DNA of 64,000 nt from Actinomycetota bacterium (GCA_005888335.1 VAWY01000126.1:74649-138648); one strand, 5' to 3'; counted from the first letter of the stretch, positions 26,286 to 34,921 are shown. Notes: generated by a model not told the origin, from the sequence alone. Made by a program: numbers and translations.

Positions 26286-26740
26286 CCGAGCTGCGCATCG
26301 CCGAGGTCGGCGAGCGCGATCTCGCCGACCTGCTCGCGCTCATGGTCGCCTACTGCGACTTCTACGGCGCGGCCCCCGGGCCCGACTCGCTGCTCGCGCT
26401 CAGCCGCACGCTGCTCGAGGACCGCGAGGGGCACGGCCTGCAGCTCATCGCGCGCCGCCGCGAGCGCGGGCCGGCGCTCGGGTTCGCGACGCTGTACTGG
26501 ACGTGGTCGACGCTGCGCGCCGCGCGCATCGCGGTCATGAACGACCTCTACGTCGTCCCCGAGGCGCGGGGCACCGGCGTGGCCGAGGCGCTCATCGACG
26601 GCTGCCGGGAGCGCTGCCGCGAGCGGGGCATGACGTGGCTCGAGTGGCGGACCGCGCCGGGCAACCTGCGCGCCCAGCGCCTGTACGAGCGCGTGGGTGC
26701 GCAGCGCAGCGACTGGATCGATTACGGTCTGGAGCCGTGA
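26282..26740 (+). CDS. GNAT family N-acetyltransferase
   Basis: A 152-residue acetyltransferase. The N-terminal strand is LRIAEVGERDLADLLALMVAY. The acetyl-CoA loop is LYVVPEARGTGVAEALIDGCRE, followed by RTAPGNLRAQRLYERVGA. There is no ATG, GTG or TTG before the domain in this frame. The first, an ATG at 26341, would remove strand 1. A CTG at 26282, overlapping the SDR stop as CTGA, gives exactly the expected N-terminus, so it may be a rare CTG start. Its stop overlaps the cupin GTG. The substrate is unknown. Confidence 0.75.
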   Translation: MTELRIAEVGERDLADLLALMVAYCDFYGAAPGPDSLLALSRTLLEDREGHGLQLIARRRERGPALGFATLYWTWSTLRAARIAVMNDLYVVPEARGTGVAEALIDGCRERCRERGMTWLEWRTAPGNLRAQRLYERVGAQRSDWIDYGLEP

Positions 26741-27126
26741 GGGTCGTCAAGCCCACGGGCGAGCGCGAGGTGCCGCGCGGCGTGCTCGGCGGCGCGGAGA
26801 TCTCACAGGCGACGGCGGGCGCGTCGAACATCTACATGGGCGTGTTCCGGGTGCCGCCGGGGGCGCGCTCACGGCCCCACTACCACGCCAACTGCGAGTC
26901 GGCGGTCTACATCCTGTCGGGCAACCTCGAGGTCCGCTGGGGCGACCACCTCGAGCAGGTCGTCCGCCTCGAGCCGCGCGACCTCGTCTACGTCCCGCCG
27001 CGCGAGACCCACGTGCTCGAGAACCTCTCGGACACCGAGCCGGCGGAGTACGTCGTCGCGCGCGACGCGCCCCAGGAGGACTCCGTCGAGGTGCCCTGGG
27101 CGCAGGTCCAGACCGACGCGCCGTAG
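26737..27126 (+). CDS. Cupin domain protein
   Basis: A 129-residue single-cupin protein. Motif 1 is RPHYHANCESAVYILSGNLEV, with metal ligands His, His and Glu. Motif 2 is DLVYVPPRETHVLENLS, with the last His. The GTG at 26737 overlaps the GNAT stop (GTGA), placing it third in the SDR-GNAT-cupin run. Such small cupins are isomerases, dioxygenases or simple ligand binders; the sequence does not decide which. Confidence 0.82.
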   Translation: MRVVKPTGEREVPRGVLGGAEISQATAGASNIYMGVFRVPPGARSRPHYHANCESAVYILSGNLEVRWGDHLEQVVRLEPRDLVYVPPRETHVLENLSDTEPAEYVVARDAPQEDSVEVPWAQVQTDAP

Positions 27127-27132
27127 ACCGCG

Positions 27133-27660
27133 CTAGACGAGCTCCATCACGCAGCCCGAGAAGTAGTCGCCGGCCGGCGAGGCGAGGTAGGCGACGACCT
27201 CGGCGAGCTCGGTCTCGGGCGTCTCCGGGCCGGGCAGCAGCGCGGTCGGCGTGATCGCGTAGCGCGCCCACTCGATCGACGTCGTGCGCGCCATGTTCTC
27301 CAGCCCGGCGCGCAGGGCGGCGGCGTGCTCGCCCGCGCCCGGGCGCGGCGCCACGAGCACGACCTTGCCCCGGCCGGCCGGCAGGAACGCGGCGTTCGCC
27401 GTGGCCCGCACCGCGCACCACGTGCCGTCGAGGGCCGCCCGCAGCGCAACAGCGCCGCCGGCGCCGAACAGCGCGGCGGCGTCGACGACCAGCGCGTGGC
27501 ACGGCCCGACCGCCGCCTCCACGGCGGCCTCGTCGAGCAGGTCGGCGTCCAGCGGCCGCACGTCGGCGCCCAGGCGCGCACACGCCGCCGCGGCGGCCGT
27601 GGGCGGAGCGGCGATGACCGTCGTCCCGGCCAGCAGGCCTTCGCGCAGGACCTCGTGCAC
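27133..27660 (-). CDS. Degenerate SDR-fold protein
   Basis: A 175-residue protein resembling a short-chain dehydrogenase reduced to a scaffold. The end fits the fold: LENMARTTSIEWARYAITPTAL corresponds to the helix after the YxxxK region, and VVAYLASPAGDYFSGCVMEL to the usual SDR ending. The glycine-rich cofactor loop and the catalytic Tyr/Lys pair are missing. It probably does not catalyse the normal reaction. The start is a GTG at 27660. It is divergent from the RTX protein gene. Confidence 0.65.
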   Translation of the reverse strand: MHEVLREGLLAGTTVIAAPPTAAAAACARLGADVRPLDADLLDEAAVEAAVGPCHALVVDAAALFGAGGAVALRAALDGTWCAVRATANAAFLPAGRGKVVLVAPRPGAGEHAAALRAGLENMARTTSIEWARYAITPTALLPGPETPETELAEVVAYLASPAGDYFSGCVMELV

Positions 27661-27723
27661 GACGCCGGACCCTACCCTGCCCCACCGCAACCTCCGCCGT
27701 CCGCGCCGGTTGCAGCCTCGTAC

Positions 27724-30003
27724 ATGCTTCGCCGCACCCTGCTCGCCTGCCTGCTCGCCGCCCTCGCCGCGCCCTCCGCGGCGGGCGCGCGCGTGGTCGT
27801 CGTCGCCTCCGGCGACGCGAACGCGACGCTGGCCGACGTCTCGACCAACCGCGTGGTCAACCGCGTCGGCGTCGGCGGCGCCGCGCGCGCCGTGGCCGTC
27901 GCCCCCGACGGCTCGCGCGCGTACGTGGCCGCCGGCAACCGGATCGTGACGGTCGACCTCGGCAGCCAGGCCGTGACCGCGAGCACGACGCTGGCCGGCG
28001 CGGTCGGCGGCCTGGCGATCTCGGCCGACGGCGCCCGCCTGTACGCCTCGCGCCCCGCCGGGCTCGACGTGCTCGACACGGCCACGCTCCAGGCCGCGGG
28101 CACCGTCCCGCTCTCACGGCGCTCGATCGGCGGGCGCGTCGCCGTCTCGCCCGACGGCACGCGCGCCCTCGTCGTGCTCGACGCCACGTCCGTCGAGCTC
28201 GTCGACCTCGTGCGCTTCCAGCCGCTCAAGAAGGTCAAGGTCGCCCGGGCGGCCGACGTCGCGTTCGGGACGCGGACGACCGGCTGGGTGGCGACCGCGC
28301 GCGGCCGCCTCGTCGCCGTCAGCGCGATCAGCGGCCGGATCAGTCGCGCGGTGAAGGCCGGCAAGGGCGTCGGCGGCGGCCTCGCCGTCACGCCCGGCGG
28401 CACGCGGGCGTTCGTCGGCGCGCTCGCCCGCTCGCGCGTCGTGGCCACCATCGACCTGTCGACCGGCCGGACGCTCGCGCGGACGGCCGCCGGGCGCGGC
28501 CCCGGGCGACCGGCCCTGTCGCCCGACGGGCTGCGCGTCTACGTGGCCAACGCCGCAGAGCCGACGCTCACCGTGCTCAGCGCGCGCTCGGGCCGGCGCC
28601 TGACGACGGTCCGCCTGCCGGGCAGCTCGCGCCCGCTCGAGGCCGTCGTCCAGCCCGGCCTCGCCGCGCTCTCCGGCTCCGCCGGCGACGACGACCTCAA
28701 GGGCACGCGCGGCCGCGACCGGATCGAGGGCTACACCGGCAACGACTCGCTGCGCGGCTTCCGCGACAACGACGTGATGCTCGGCGACGAGGGCGACGAC
28801 CTCCTCGTCGGCGGCCCCGGCGACGACGTCCTCGACGGTGGCCCCGGGCTCGACCGGATCTTCGCCCAGGCGGGCAACGACCAGCTGCTCGGCGGCCTCG
28901 ACGGCGACGTCATGAACGGCGGCACCGGCAACGACAAGCTCGACGGCGGCGACGGCAACGACTACCTCGACGGCGGCGACGGCGACGACACGATCACCGC
29001 CGGGCCGGGCGACGACAAGATCGTCGAGGCGGGCCTGGGCAACGACAAGCTGCTCGACGGCGGGCCAGGCGACGACTACGTCAACGGCGGCCGCGGCACC
29101 GACCGCATCACCGGCGGCGACGGCAACGACCAGCTCCTGGGGATGTCGGGCGCGGAGTTCATCGACGGCGGCGCCGGCGACGACACGCTCGACGGCGGGC
29201 TCGGCGGCGACCTGCTCTTCGGTCGCGACGGCGCCGACTCGCTGCGCGGCGACGCGGGGAGCGACCGCCTGTACGGCGGCGCGGGCGCCGACGACCTCGA
29301 CGGCGGCTCGGGCGACGACTACCTCTCGGGCTCCTACGGCAGCGACACGATCGTCGCCGGCCCGGGCGAGGACGAGGTCAGCGGCGGCACGGGCAACGAC
29401 ACGATCCGCGTCGCCGACGACAGCGCCGACGTCGTCGACTGCGGCCCCGGCCGCGACACCGTCTACGTCGAGAACACGGCCGTCGGCCGCGACCGGCTCA
29501 GCAGCTGCGAGACGGTCGTGCCGATCGACCCCGAGCCGGCCAACGACACGCCGCCGCCGTCGACCATCAGCGGGACCCCCGGCGACGACACGCTCTTCGG
29601 CACCGACGCCGGCGACTCGCTCTTCGGCGCCGACGGCAACGACCACCTCTTCGGGCAGGGCGGCGACGACTACGTCGACGGGGAGAACGGCGACGACGAC
29701 GTCCACGGCGGGCCGGGCAACGACCAGGTGTACGGCCGGCAGGGCAACGACGCCGTCTTCGGCGACGACGGCGACGACTACCTGTCCGGCGACCGCGGCA
29801 ACGACGAGCTGCACGGCGGCCCCGGCAACGACCGCATCTACGGCGGCCTGGACGACGACACGATCTTCGGGGACGAGGGCGACGACCGCATCAACGTCGT
29901 CGGCGGCGGTCGCGACACCGTCGACTGCGGCGACGGCAACGACGTCGTGTTCGCCGACGCCGGCGACGTCATCGCGCCGAGCTGCGAGGACCTCCGGGTG
30001 TAG
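27724..30003 (+). CDS. Secreted beta-propeller and RTX calcium-binding repeat protein
   Basis: A 759-residue exported protein. The signal peptide (MLRRTLLACLLAALAAPSAAG) is followed to about residue 310 by YVTN-type beta-propeller repeats, for example VAVAPDGSRAYVAAGNRIV and LSPDGLRVYVANAAEPTLTV. From about residue 320 to the end there are two long blocks of RTX nonapeptides (GGPGDDVLDGG, GGDGNDYLDGG and variants). These wrap calcium into a beta-roll. A short linker (EPANDTPPPSTISG) separates the blocks. No protease or lipase domain is present. A surface, adhesive or matrix role is likely. Confidence 0.88.
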   Translation: MLRRTLLACLLAALAAPSAAGARVVVVASGDANATLADVSTNRVVNRVGVGGAARAVAVAPDGSRAYVAAGNRIVTVDLGSQAVTASTTLAGAVGGLAISADGARLYASRPAGLDVLDTATLQAAGTVPLSRRSIGGRVAVSPDGTRALVVLDATSVELVDLVRFQPLKKVKVARAADVAFGTRTTGWVATARGRLVAVSAISGRISRAVKAGKGVGGGLAVTPGGTRAFVGALARSRVVATIDLSTGRTLARTAAGRGPGRPALSPDGLRVYVANAAEPTLTVLSARSGRRLTTVRLPGSSRPLEAVVQPGLAALSGSAGDDDLKGTRGRDRIEGYTGNDSLRGFRDNDVMLGDEGDDLLVGGPGDDVLDGGPGLDRIFAQAGNDQLLGGLDGDVMNGGTGNDKLDGGDGNDYLDGGDGDDTITAGPGDDKIVEAGLGNDKLLDGGPGDDYVNGGRGTDRITGGDGNDQLLGMSGAEFIDGGAGDDTLDGGLGGDLLFGRDGADSLRGDAGSDRLYGGAGADDLDGGSGDDYLSGSYGSDTIVAGPGEDEVSGGTGNDTIRVADDSADVVDCGPGRDTVYVENTAVGRDRLSSCETVVPIDPEPANDTPPPSTISGTPGDDTLFGTDAGDSLFGADGNDHLFGQGGDDYVDGENGDDDVHGGPGNDQVYGRQGNDAVFGDDGDDYLSGDRGNDELHGGPGNDRIYGGLDDDTIFGDEGDDRINVVGGGRDTVDCGDGNDVVFADAGDVIAPSCEDLRV

Positions 30004-30016
30004 AGAAGGCCAGCTT

Positions 30017-30038
30017 GCAGGTCAATCGAATGACCTGC
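30017..30038. terminator. Hairpin after the RTX gene, probable terminator
   Basis: GCAGGTCA (30017-30024) and its exact complement TGACCTGC (30031-30038) with a six-base loop, 14 bases past the stop. No T run follows. It could also be an operator for the next cluster. Confidence 0.5.
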
Positions 30039-30044
30039 CGACTG

Positions 30045-30061
30045 TTAACAGCACCTTAACG
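30045..30061 (+). promoter_or_regulatory. PhoP-box-like direct repeat
   Basis: TTAACA at 30045 and TTAACG at 30056, separated by five bases, match the TTAACA-N4-6-TTAACA pattern known for Bacillus PhoP boxes. The first half is also part of the palindrome CTGTTAACAG. It lies 19 bases upstream of the nucleotidyltransferase ATG. Phosphate control of a phospho-glycopolymer cluster would make sense, but this is inference. Confidence 0.4.
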
Positions 30062-30079
30062 GCGGGCAGCACTACAAGC

Positions 30080-30799
30080 ATGGACGCTCTGATTCTGGCG
30101 GCCGGCCAGGGCAGCCGGCTCAAACGGGGTTGCCCGAAGTGCCTGATCGAGATCGGCGGCCGGCCGCTCATCCACCGCCAGCTCGACGCCCTGTACGGAG
30201 CAGGCGTCGACCGCGTCATCGTCGTCGCCGGCTACCAGATCGGTCGCGTGCGGCGCGCCCTGCCGTCCGACGCCGTGATCGTTCCCAACCGCCTCTACGC
30301 GGACACCAACAGCCTCTACTCGTTCTGGCTGGCGCGCGGGGAGGTCGGCAACGACGTGCTCGTGCTCAACAGCGACGTGCTCTTCCCCTCGCTGCTCGCC
30401 GACCTGCTCGCACGCTGGCGGGGCAGCGCGCTGGCCTACGACTCGCGCTCGGGCGAGGACGAGGAGCACATGAAGGTCGCCGTCCGCCGCGGCGCGCTGG
30501 AGGCGATGAGCAAGTCGCTGCCGCCCGCGCGCACCGCGGGCGAGAACGTCGGGTCGATCCGCCTGTCGGGCGCGGCCACGCGCGCCGCGTTCGACGCGGC
30601 GCACCGGCTGGTGGCCGCCGGGCGGTCGCGCGACTGGCTGGCGTCGGCGATCGAGCGGGCGGCGCGCGCGCACCGGCTGCAGTGCCTGGACGTCGCCGGG
30701 CTGCCCTGGGTGGAGATCGACTTCCCCGAGGACCTCGCGTACGCGCGCGCGTGCGTCGCGCCCGCGATCGACAGGCTGGAGTCCGCCGTGGCGGCGTGA
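30080..30799 (+). CDS. Nucleotidyltransferase, phosphocholine/sugar-phosphate type (LicC-like)
   Basis: A 239-residue NTP-transferase. The nucleotide signature is LILAAGQGSRLKRGCPKCL, followed by IEIGGRPLIHRQLDAL. LVLNSDVLFP holds a metal-binding Asp, and VEIDFPEDLAYAR at the end is typical of the CTP:phosphocholine and related cytidylyltransferase group. It would make a CDP- or NDP-activated building block. It overlaps the next gene (TGATG), a CDP-glycerol polymerase-like transferase, supporting a CDP-linked substrate for a surface glycopolymer. Confidence 0.85.
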   Translation: MDALILAAGQGSRLKRGCPKCLIEIGGRPLIHRQLDALYGAGVDRVIVVAGYQIGRVRRALPSDAVIVPNRLYADTNSLYSFWLARGEVGNDVLVLNSDVLFPSLLADLLARWRGSALAYDSRSGEDEEHMKVAVRRGALEAMSKSLPPARTAGENVGSIRLSGAATRAAFDAAHRLVAAGRSRDWLASAIERAARAHRLQCLDVAGLPWVEIDFPEDLAYARACVAPAIDRLESAVAA

Positions 30800-31866
30800 T
30801 GTCGAGCGTGCTGTTCACCGGCTACGCCCCGGTGCACTACGCGTGCTTCCGGCCGCTGCACGCCGAGCTGGAGCGCATCGAGGGCGTCGACGTCCGCGTC
30901 GCCGGCGGCACGCGCCGGCGCGGCGACGACGGCGAGTACGTCTACGACGCCGACGCGATGTACGGGCCGTTCGGCATCGACGCCGCGAGCGTGCTGACCG
31001 TCGACGAGCTCGCCGAGCTCGACGTCGACGCGCTCTTCTGCGCGAACACGAACGCGATCGCGCCGCGCTCCGCCGGGCGCACGATCGAGATCTTCCACGG
31101 GCTGTCGTTCCGCAACCTGTGCGTGCGCGAGGAGAACGCCGGCAAGGACGCCTACTTCCTGCTCGGCCCGTACATGCGCCGCGCGTTCGCCCGCAGCGGA
31201 CTGCTCGACGCCGGCGACCCGCGCGGTGTGGCCGTCGGCTTCCCCAAGACCGACCCGCTCCTGGACGGCCGCCTGGACCGCGACGCGATCCTCGCCGCCG
31301 AGGGGCTCTCCGGCGAGCGCCCGGTCGTCCTCTACGCGCCGACGGGCGCCAAGCGCAACTCGCTGGAGACGATGGGCGAGGAGGTGCTGCGCCGCCTGCG
31401 GGACTGGGGAGCCGTCGACGTGCTCGTCAAGCTCCACGACCATCCGAAGAAGGCGATCGACTGGCCGGCGCGCCTCGCGCCCCTGGAGGGGGAGCACCTG
31501 CGCCTCGCCCGCACGCCCGACGTCGTCGAGTGCCTGTTCGCCGCCGACCTGCTGATCAGCGACGCCTCGTCGGTCGTCAACGAGTACGCGCTGCTCGACC
31601 GCCCGATCGTCTTCCTCGACGTCCCGGAGCTGCTGGCCGCCGCCCGCGACCGCGAGGGCTCGGCGCTCGACCTCGACACCTGGGGGCGGCGGGGCGGCGA
31701 GGTCGTCGCGGAACCCGCCGAGGTCGTCGGCGCCGTGGCGCGCGGGCTCGAGCACCCCGAGCGCCGCTCGGAGGTCCGCGGCGCGATCGCCGCCGACCTC
31801 TTCTACAACCCCGGCCACGCGACGGACGCAGCGATGGGCTGGGTGCGCGAGGAGCTGCTCGCGTGA
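30799..31866 (+). CDS. CDP-glycerol glycerophosphotransferase-like protein
   Basis: A 355-residue protein with a GT-B-like fold of the TagB/TagF type. Marks are IEIFHGLSFRN, VGFPKTDPLLDG, VVLYAPTGAKRNSLE, VKLHDHPKK and SDASSVVNEYALLDRPIVFLDVPE. Teichoic acid polymerases use the same His residues to transfer glycerol phosphate from CDP-glycerol. It is shorter than TagF and lacks its N-terminal half, so it may add one unit or few. It is coupled to the nucleotidyltransferase before it and an ABC membrane domain after it. Confidence 0.82.
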   Translation: MSSVLFTGYAPVHYACFRPLHAELERIEGVDVRVAGGTRRRGDDGEYVYDADAMYGPFGIDAASVLTVDELAELDVDALFCANTNAIAPRSAGRTIEIFHGLSFRNLCVREENAGKDAYFLLGPYMRRAFARSGLLDAGDPRGVAVGFPKTDPLLDGRLDRDAILAAEGLSGERPVVLYAPTGAKRNSLETMGEEVLRRLRDWGAVDVLVKLHDHPKKAIDWPARLAPLEGEHLRLARTPDVVECLFAADLLISDASSVVNEYALLDRPIVFLDVPELLAAARDREGSALDLDTWGRRGGEVVAEPAEVVGAVARGLEHPERRSEVRGAIAADLFYNPGHATDAAMGWVREELLA

Positions 31867-32903
31867 AGGGGGAGCGCCTCCCCCGCCGCGTCGCGCGCGT
31901 CGGGCGCCGCCTGTGGCCGTCGATTCGCCGCCACCGCCGCTGGCTGGCCACCGGCACCATCGGGACGCTGTTCGTCGTCGCCTGCCGCCTCGCGTACCCG
32001 TGGCCGCTGCGCGGCGTGCTCGAGGTCGCCTTCAAGCACCGGCACAGCGGCGTCGCCGACCTCGTGCCCGGCAACGGCGACCCGGTGCCCTGGCTCGGCG
32101 CCGCGTTCCTGGCCATCGTCCTGGTCCAGGGGCTGGCCGAGCTCGTGCAGCGCGTCTCGTTCGCCCGCTTCTCGATCGGCCTGACGCGCGACGTGCGCGC
32201 CGAGGCGCTGGCCGGCATCGCCCGCGGCCCCGCGCCCGACAGCGACGAGGCCGGCGACCTCATCGCGCGCCTCATCGGCGACACCTCGCGCTTCAAGTCG
32301 GGCCTCAAGGGCGTTCTGATCCGCCTGACGCAGAGCGGCACGTTCTTCCTCGGCGTCGCCGTCGCGCTCCTGCTCATGGACGCGCTGCTCGGGCTCGTGT
32401 TCCTCGCCGGCGGCGCGCTCATCCTCACCATCTCCGGCCTCGGCGCGGCGCGCACCAACCGCGTCGCCAAGCGGCTGCGCAAGAAGGAGGGCAAGCTCGC
32501 CGGGCGCATGCACGCCTCGCTCGCCGGGGACGTCGAGCAGATGGGCGAGCTCGACGAAGCGGAGCGGCGCGCCGGGCACGCGGAAGCCAAGACCACGCGG
32601 ATGGAGGGCGTGACGATCGTCGCCGTCCACGCCGTGCTCGGCCTCACGGTCGTGTCGATCCTGGCGCTCGGCGGCGGCGCCGTGCGCTCGGGGCGGATGC
32701 AGGCCGCCGACCTCTTCACCGTGCTCTTCTACCTGCTGCAGGTGCACAACCCGACCGTCCGGCTCGGCCGCCAGGCCATGCGCGTCGGCCGCGTGCTGGC
32801 CAGCGCCGAGCGCCTCGTCAAGCTCATGGACCGTCCCGCCGCGCCGGCTCGCACGCCCGCGCCGGCGCCCGACGACGTCTTCGCAGCATGGTCCAGGTCC
32901 TGA
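31863..32903 (+). CDS. ABC exporter transmembrane domain without its ATPase domain
   Basis: A 346-residue protein matching the membrane half of a type I ABC exporter. Six membrane segments are seen, with IGLTRDVRAEALAGIARGP, LIARLIGDTSRFKSGLKG and VGRVLASAERLVKLMDRPAAP, which normally leads into the ATPase. Instead it ends within 20 residues, and the next gene starts inside its last codons. No nucleotide-binding domain follows in any frame. It may be a truncated exporter, or may borrow an ATPase. The start is a GTG overlapping the previous stop (GTGA). Confidence 0.8.
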   Translation: MKGERLPRRVARVGRRLWPSIRRHRRWLATGTIGTLFVVACRLAYPWPLRGVLEVAFKHRHSGVADLVPGNGDPVPWLGAAFLAIVLVQGLAELVQRVSFARFSIGLTRDVRAEALAGIARGPAPDSDEAGDLIARLIGDTSRFKSGLKGVLIRLTQSGTFFLGVAVALLLMDALLGLVFLAGGALILTISGLGAARTNRVAKRLRKKEGKLAGRMHASLAGDVEQMGELDEAERRAGHAEAKTTRMEGVTIVAVHAVLGLTVVSILALGGGAVRSGRMQAADLFTVLFYLLQVHNPTVRLGRQAMRVGRVLASAERLVKLMDRPAAPARTPAPAPDDVFAAWSRS

Positions 32904-33370
32904 CCGGCGGCGAATGGTCGGCCCAGCGCGACCCGGTCGCGTTCAGCGCGCGCCACCGGCCGCTGTTCGCCACCGACCGCTGGGGCGTGCTGCTCCATCG
33001 CGACCAGACGTACCTCGGGCGCTCGCTCGTCTACCTGCGCGCGCGCGTCATCGCCGATCCGCTGGAGGTGACGCGCGACGAGCGCGACGAGCTCTGGGAC
33101 AAGGTCCTGCCCGACCTCGCGACGGCGCTCGCGGCGGCCTTCGCCCCCGACCGCCTCAACTACGCGCACCTGGCCAACAAGCGCCATCACGTCCACTGGC
33201 ACGTGGTGCCGCGCTACGAGCGCGAGCCGGAGCGGCACTTCGCGGGCCGCCGCTTCGTGGACCGGCGGCCGGGGCAGATCTTCCGGCTCAAGCGCCGCCG
33301 CGGCAAGGTGCCCGACGAGGTGCTCGACGCCATCGCCGCCGAGCTGCGCGCGCACCTGCCGGGCGGCTAG
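32888..33370 (+). CDS. HIT-like family protein
   Basis: A 160-residue protein of the histidine-triad superfamily. The triad-like motif is HHVHWHVVPRY, and LNYAHLANKRHHVH precedes it. HIT proteins hydrolyse or transfer nucleotide monophosphates (AMP, GMP). The N-terminal region (VYLRARVIADPLEVTRDERDELWDKV) fits the fold. The ATG lies inside the last codons of the ABC membrane gene, so it belongs to the same operon. Its TAG stop is formed by the end of a palindromic repeat (33367-33400). Confidence 0.8.
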   Translation: MVQVLTGGEWSAQRDPVAFSARHRPLFATDRWGVLLHRDQTYLGRSLVYLRARVIADPLEVTRDERDELWDKVLPDLATALAAAFAPDRLNYAHLANKRHHVHWHVVPRYEREPERHFAGRRFVDRRPGQIFRLKRRRGKVPDEVLDAIAAELRAHLPGG

Positions 33371-33400
33371 TACCGGCGTTCGTAAGTACGCGCGGTACTA
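33367..33400. repeat. Palindromic repeat, short copy, carrying both flanking stop codons
   Basis: It begins CTAGTACCGGCGTTCG and ends GGTACTA. The first 24 bases match the ends of the larger element at 50188-50355. TAGTACC at one end and GGTACTA at the other form the outer stem. Each supplies the TAG stop of the gene converging on it (HIT-like gene, and sugar dehydrogenase on the minus strand). It could also serve as a two-way terminator. Confidence 0.75.
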
Positions 33401-34900
33401 ACGGAGCACGCTCAGGCGCAGCGCCGCGCTGCGTCCGTTGCCTGCCGCGTCGACCGCGCGCACGCGGACGATCAGCGCGACCGAGCGGTGGCGGCGCAGC
33501 GACCGGCGCAGCGCGCGCTGGAACGCGCGGGTCAGCGTCAGGCGCACGCCGACGCGCGCCCGGGGAGCGAGGGTCCGGTGCGCGAGCGCGGCGCGCCGGT
33601 CGAGCCCGCGGGCGCGCAGCGCGGCCGTGCACCGCTCGTCGCAGCTCAGCGTGACACGGATCGTCCGCCGCGCGCGCTGGCGCCGCGCCGCGGTGAGCCG
33701 CACCGTCGGCGCCGTCCGGTCCGGCGCCGCCCCGCTCGCCCCGCCGCCGTTGACCGGCGGACCGGCGGGCGGCGCGCCGCCGCCGGGGGCGGGCGCGGAC
33801 ACGGGCGCCGCGCACCCGTTGGAGGCGCCGGAGGTGAGCCGGTACACCGGGCCGTTCAGCGACGTCGCGTAGACCTCGCCGCACGCGTCCTCGCCGAAGC
33901 TCGACAGCGCGGCGACGTGCAGGCCGATCGGCGCGTCGTCGCTTGCGGCGGGCAGCGTCGCCGCGTACAGGTCGCCCTTGCAGTAGTCGCCGTAGACGTA
34001 GCGGCCGGCGAGCTCGGGCAGGTTCGGGTCCCGCACGACGTAGCCGCCGGTGATCGAGCACCAGCCGGCGGTGTGCGTGTGCGTGACGACCGGGAAGGTG
34101 AAGCCGGGCGGCGGGTTGGTCACCGGGGTGTGCGTGCTGAAGTCCTCGTTGCCCTCGAAGCGGTTCCAGCCGTAGTTGGCGCCCTGCCCGCGGGCGGGCG
34201 CGGCGGCGAAGTCGATCTCCTCGACGCGGTCCTGGCCCACGTCGCCGATGACGAGGTCGCCGGTCTGGCGGTCGAACGAGAACCGCCACGGGTTGCGCAG
34301 CCCGATCGCGAAGGCGGACGGGCGGGCCAGCGGGTCGCGCGGGTCGATGCGCAGCAGCTTGCCGAGCAGGCTCGACGGGTTCTGGGCGTTGTTGTGCGGG
34401 TCGCCCCCGCCGCCGCCGTCTCCCGTCCCGGCGTAGAGCACGCCGTCGGGCCCGAACTGCAGCTGGCCGCCGTTGTGGTTGCCGAACTCGCGGTGGTTGA
34501 TGGTGAACAGCGTCCGCTGGTAGGCCGGGTCGGCGACGTCGGGGTCTGCCGACCGGCGCAGCTCGTCGACCTCGACGTCGCCGGTCGCGTTGGTGAAGTA
34601 GGCGTACAAGAGCCCGCTCGCGGCGTAGTCGGACGGGAAGGCGATCGACAGCAGGCCCTGCTCGCCGCCGGCGACGATCCGGCCCGACACGTCGAGGAAC
34701 GGCCGCGCGAGCGTCGCGCCGTCGCGCACGACGCGCACCCGGCCGCCCTGCTCGACCACGAACAGGCGCCCGTCGCCCGGCGGGGAGGTGACGTAGGTCG
34801 GCGACGAGAACGTGCCGACCTGCGCGAGCGTGACCGGCGCGGCGCGCGCCGCGGGGGCCAGCGCGAAAAAGGCGAGAAGGAGCGTCCCTGCTCGACGCAC
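33398..34900 (-). CDS. PQQ-dependent sugar dehydrogenase-like protein (glucose/sorbosone type), secreted
   Basis: A 500-residue protein with a signal peptide (LLLAFFALAPAARA) and a six-bladed propeller of the soluble aldose dehydrogenase family. Landmarks are FVVEQGGRVRVVRDG, GGEQGLLSIAFPSDY, NHNGGQLQFGPDGVLYAGTGDGG, GLRNPWRFSFDRQTGDLVIGDVGQ and WCSITGGYVVRD. After about residue 370 there is a proline/glycine hinge and an arginine-rich C-terminal module, like that of the metalloprotease at 6964. No PQQ synthesis genes are in the window. A paralogue is at 58084. Confidence 0.85.
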   Translation of the reverse strand: MRRAGTLLLAFFALAPAARAAPVTLAQVGTFSSPTYVTSPPGDGRLFVVEQGGRVRVVRDGATLARPFLDVSGRIVAGGEQGLLSIAFPSDYAASGLLYAYFTNATGDVEVDELRRSADPDVADPAYQRTLFTINHREFGNHNGGQLQFGPDGVLYAGTGDGGGGGDPHNNAQNPSSLLGKLLRIDPRDPLARPSAFAIGLRNPWRFSFDRQTGDLVIGDVGQDRVEEIDFAAAPARGQGANYGWNRFEGNEDFSTHTPVTNPPPGFTFPVVTHTHTAGWCSITGGYVVRDPNLPELAGRYVYGDYCKGDLYAATLPAASDDAPIGLHVAALSSFGEDACGEVYATSLNGPVYRLTSGASNGCAAPVSAPAPGGGAPPAGPPVNGGGASGAAPDRTAPTVRLTAARRQRARRTIRVTLSCDERCTAALRARGLDRRAALAHRTLAPRARVGVRLTLTRAFQRALRRSLRRHRSVALIVRVRAVDAAGNGRSAALRLSVLR

Positions 34901-34921
34901 GGCGGCAGTCTTGCAGGCTGC

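Noticed and set aside
32904..33370. Frameshifted ATPase domain after the ABC membrane gene
   Set aside because: No Walker A, signature or Walker B motif occurs in any frame. The region is fully accounted for by the HIT-like gene.
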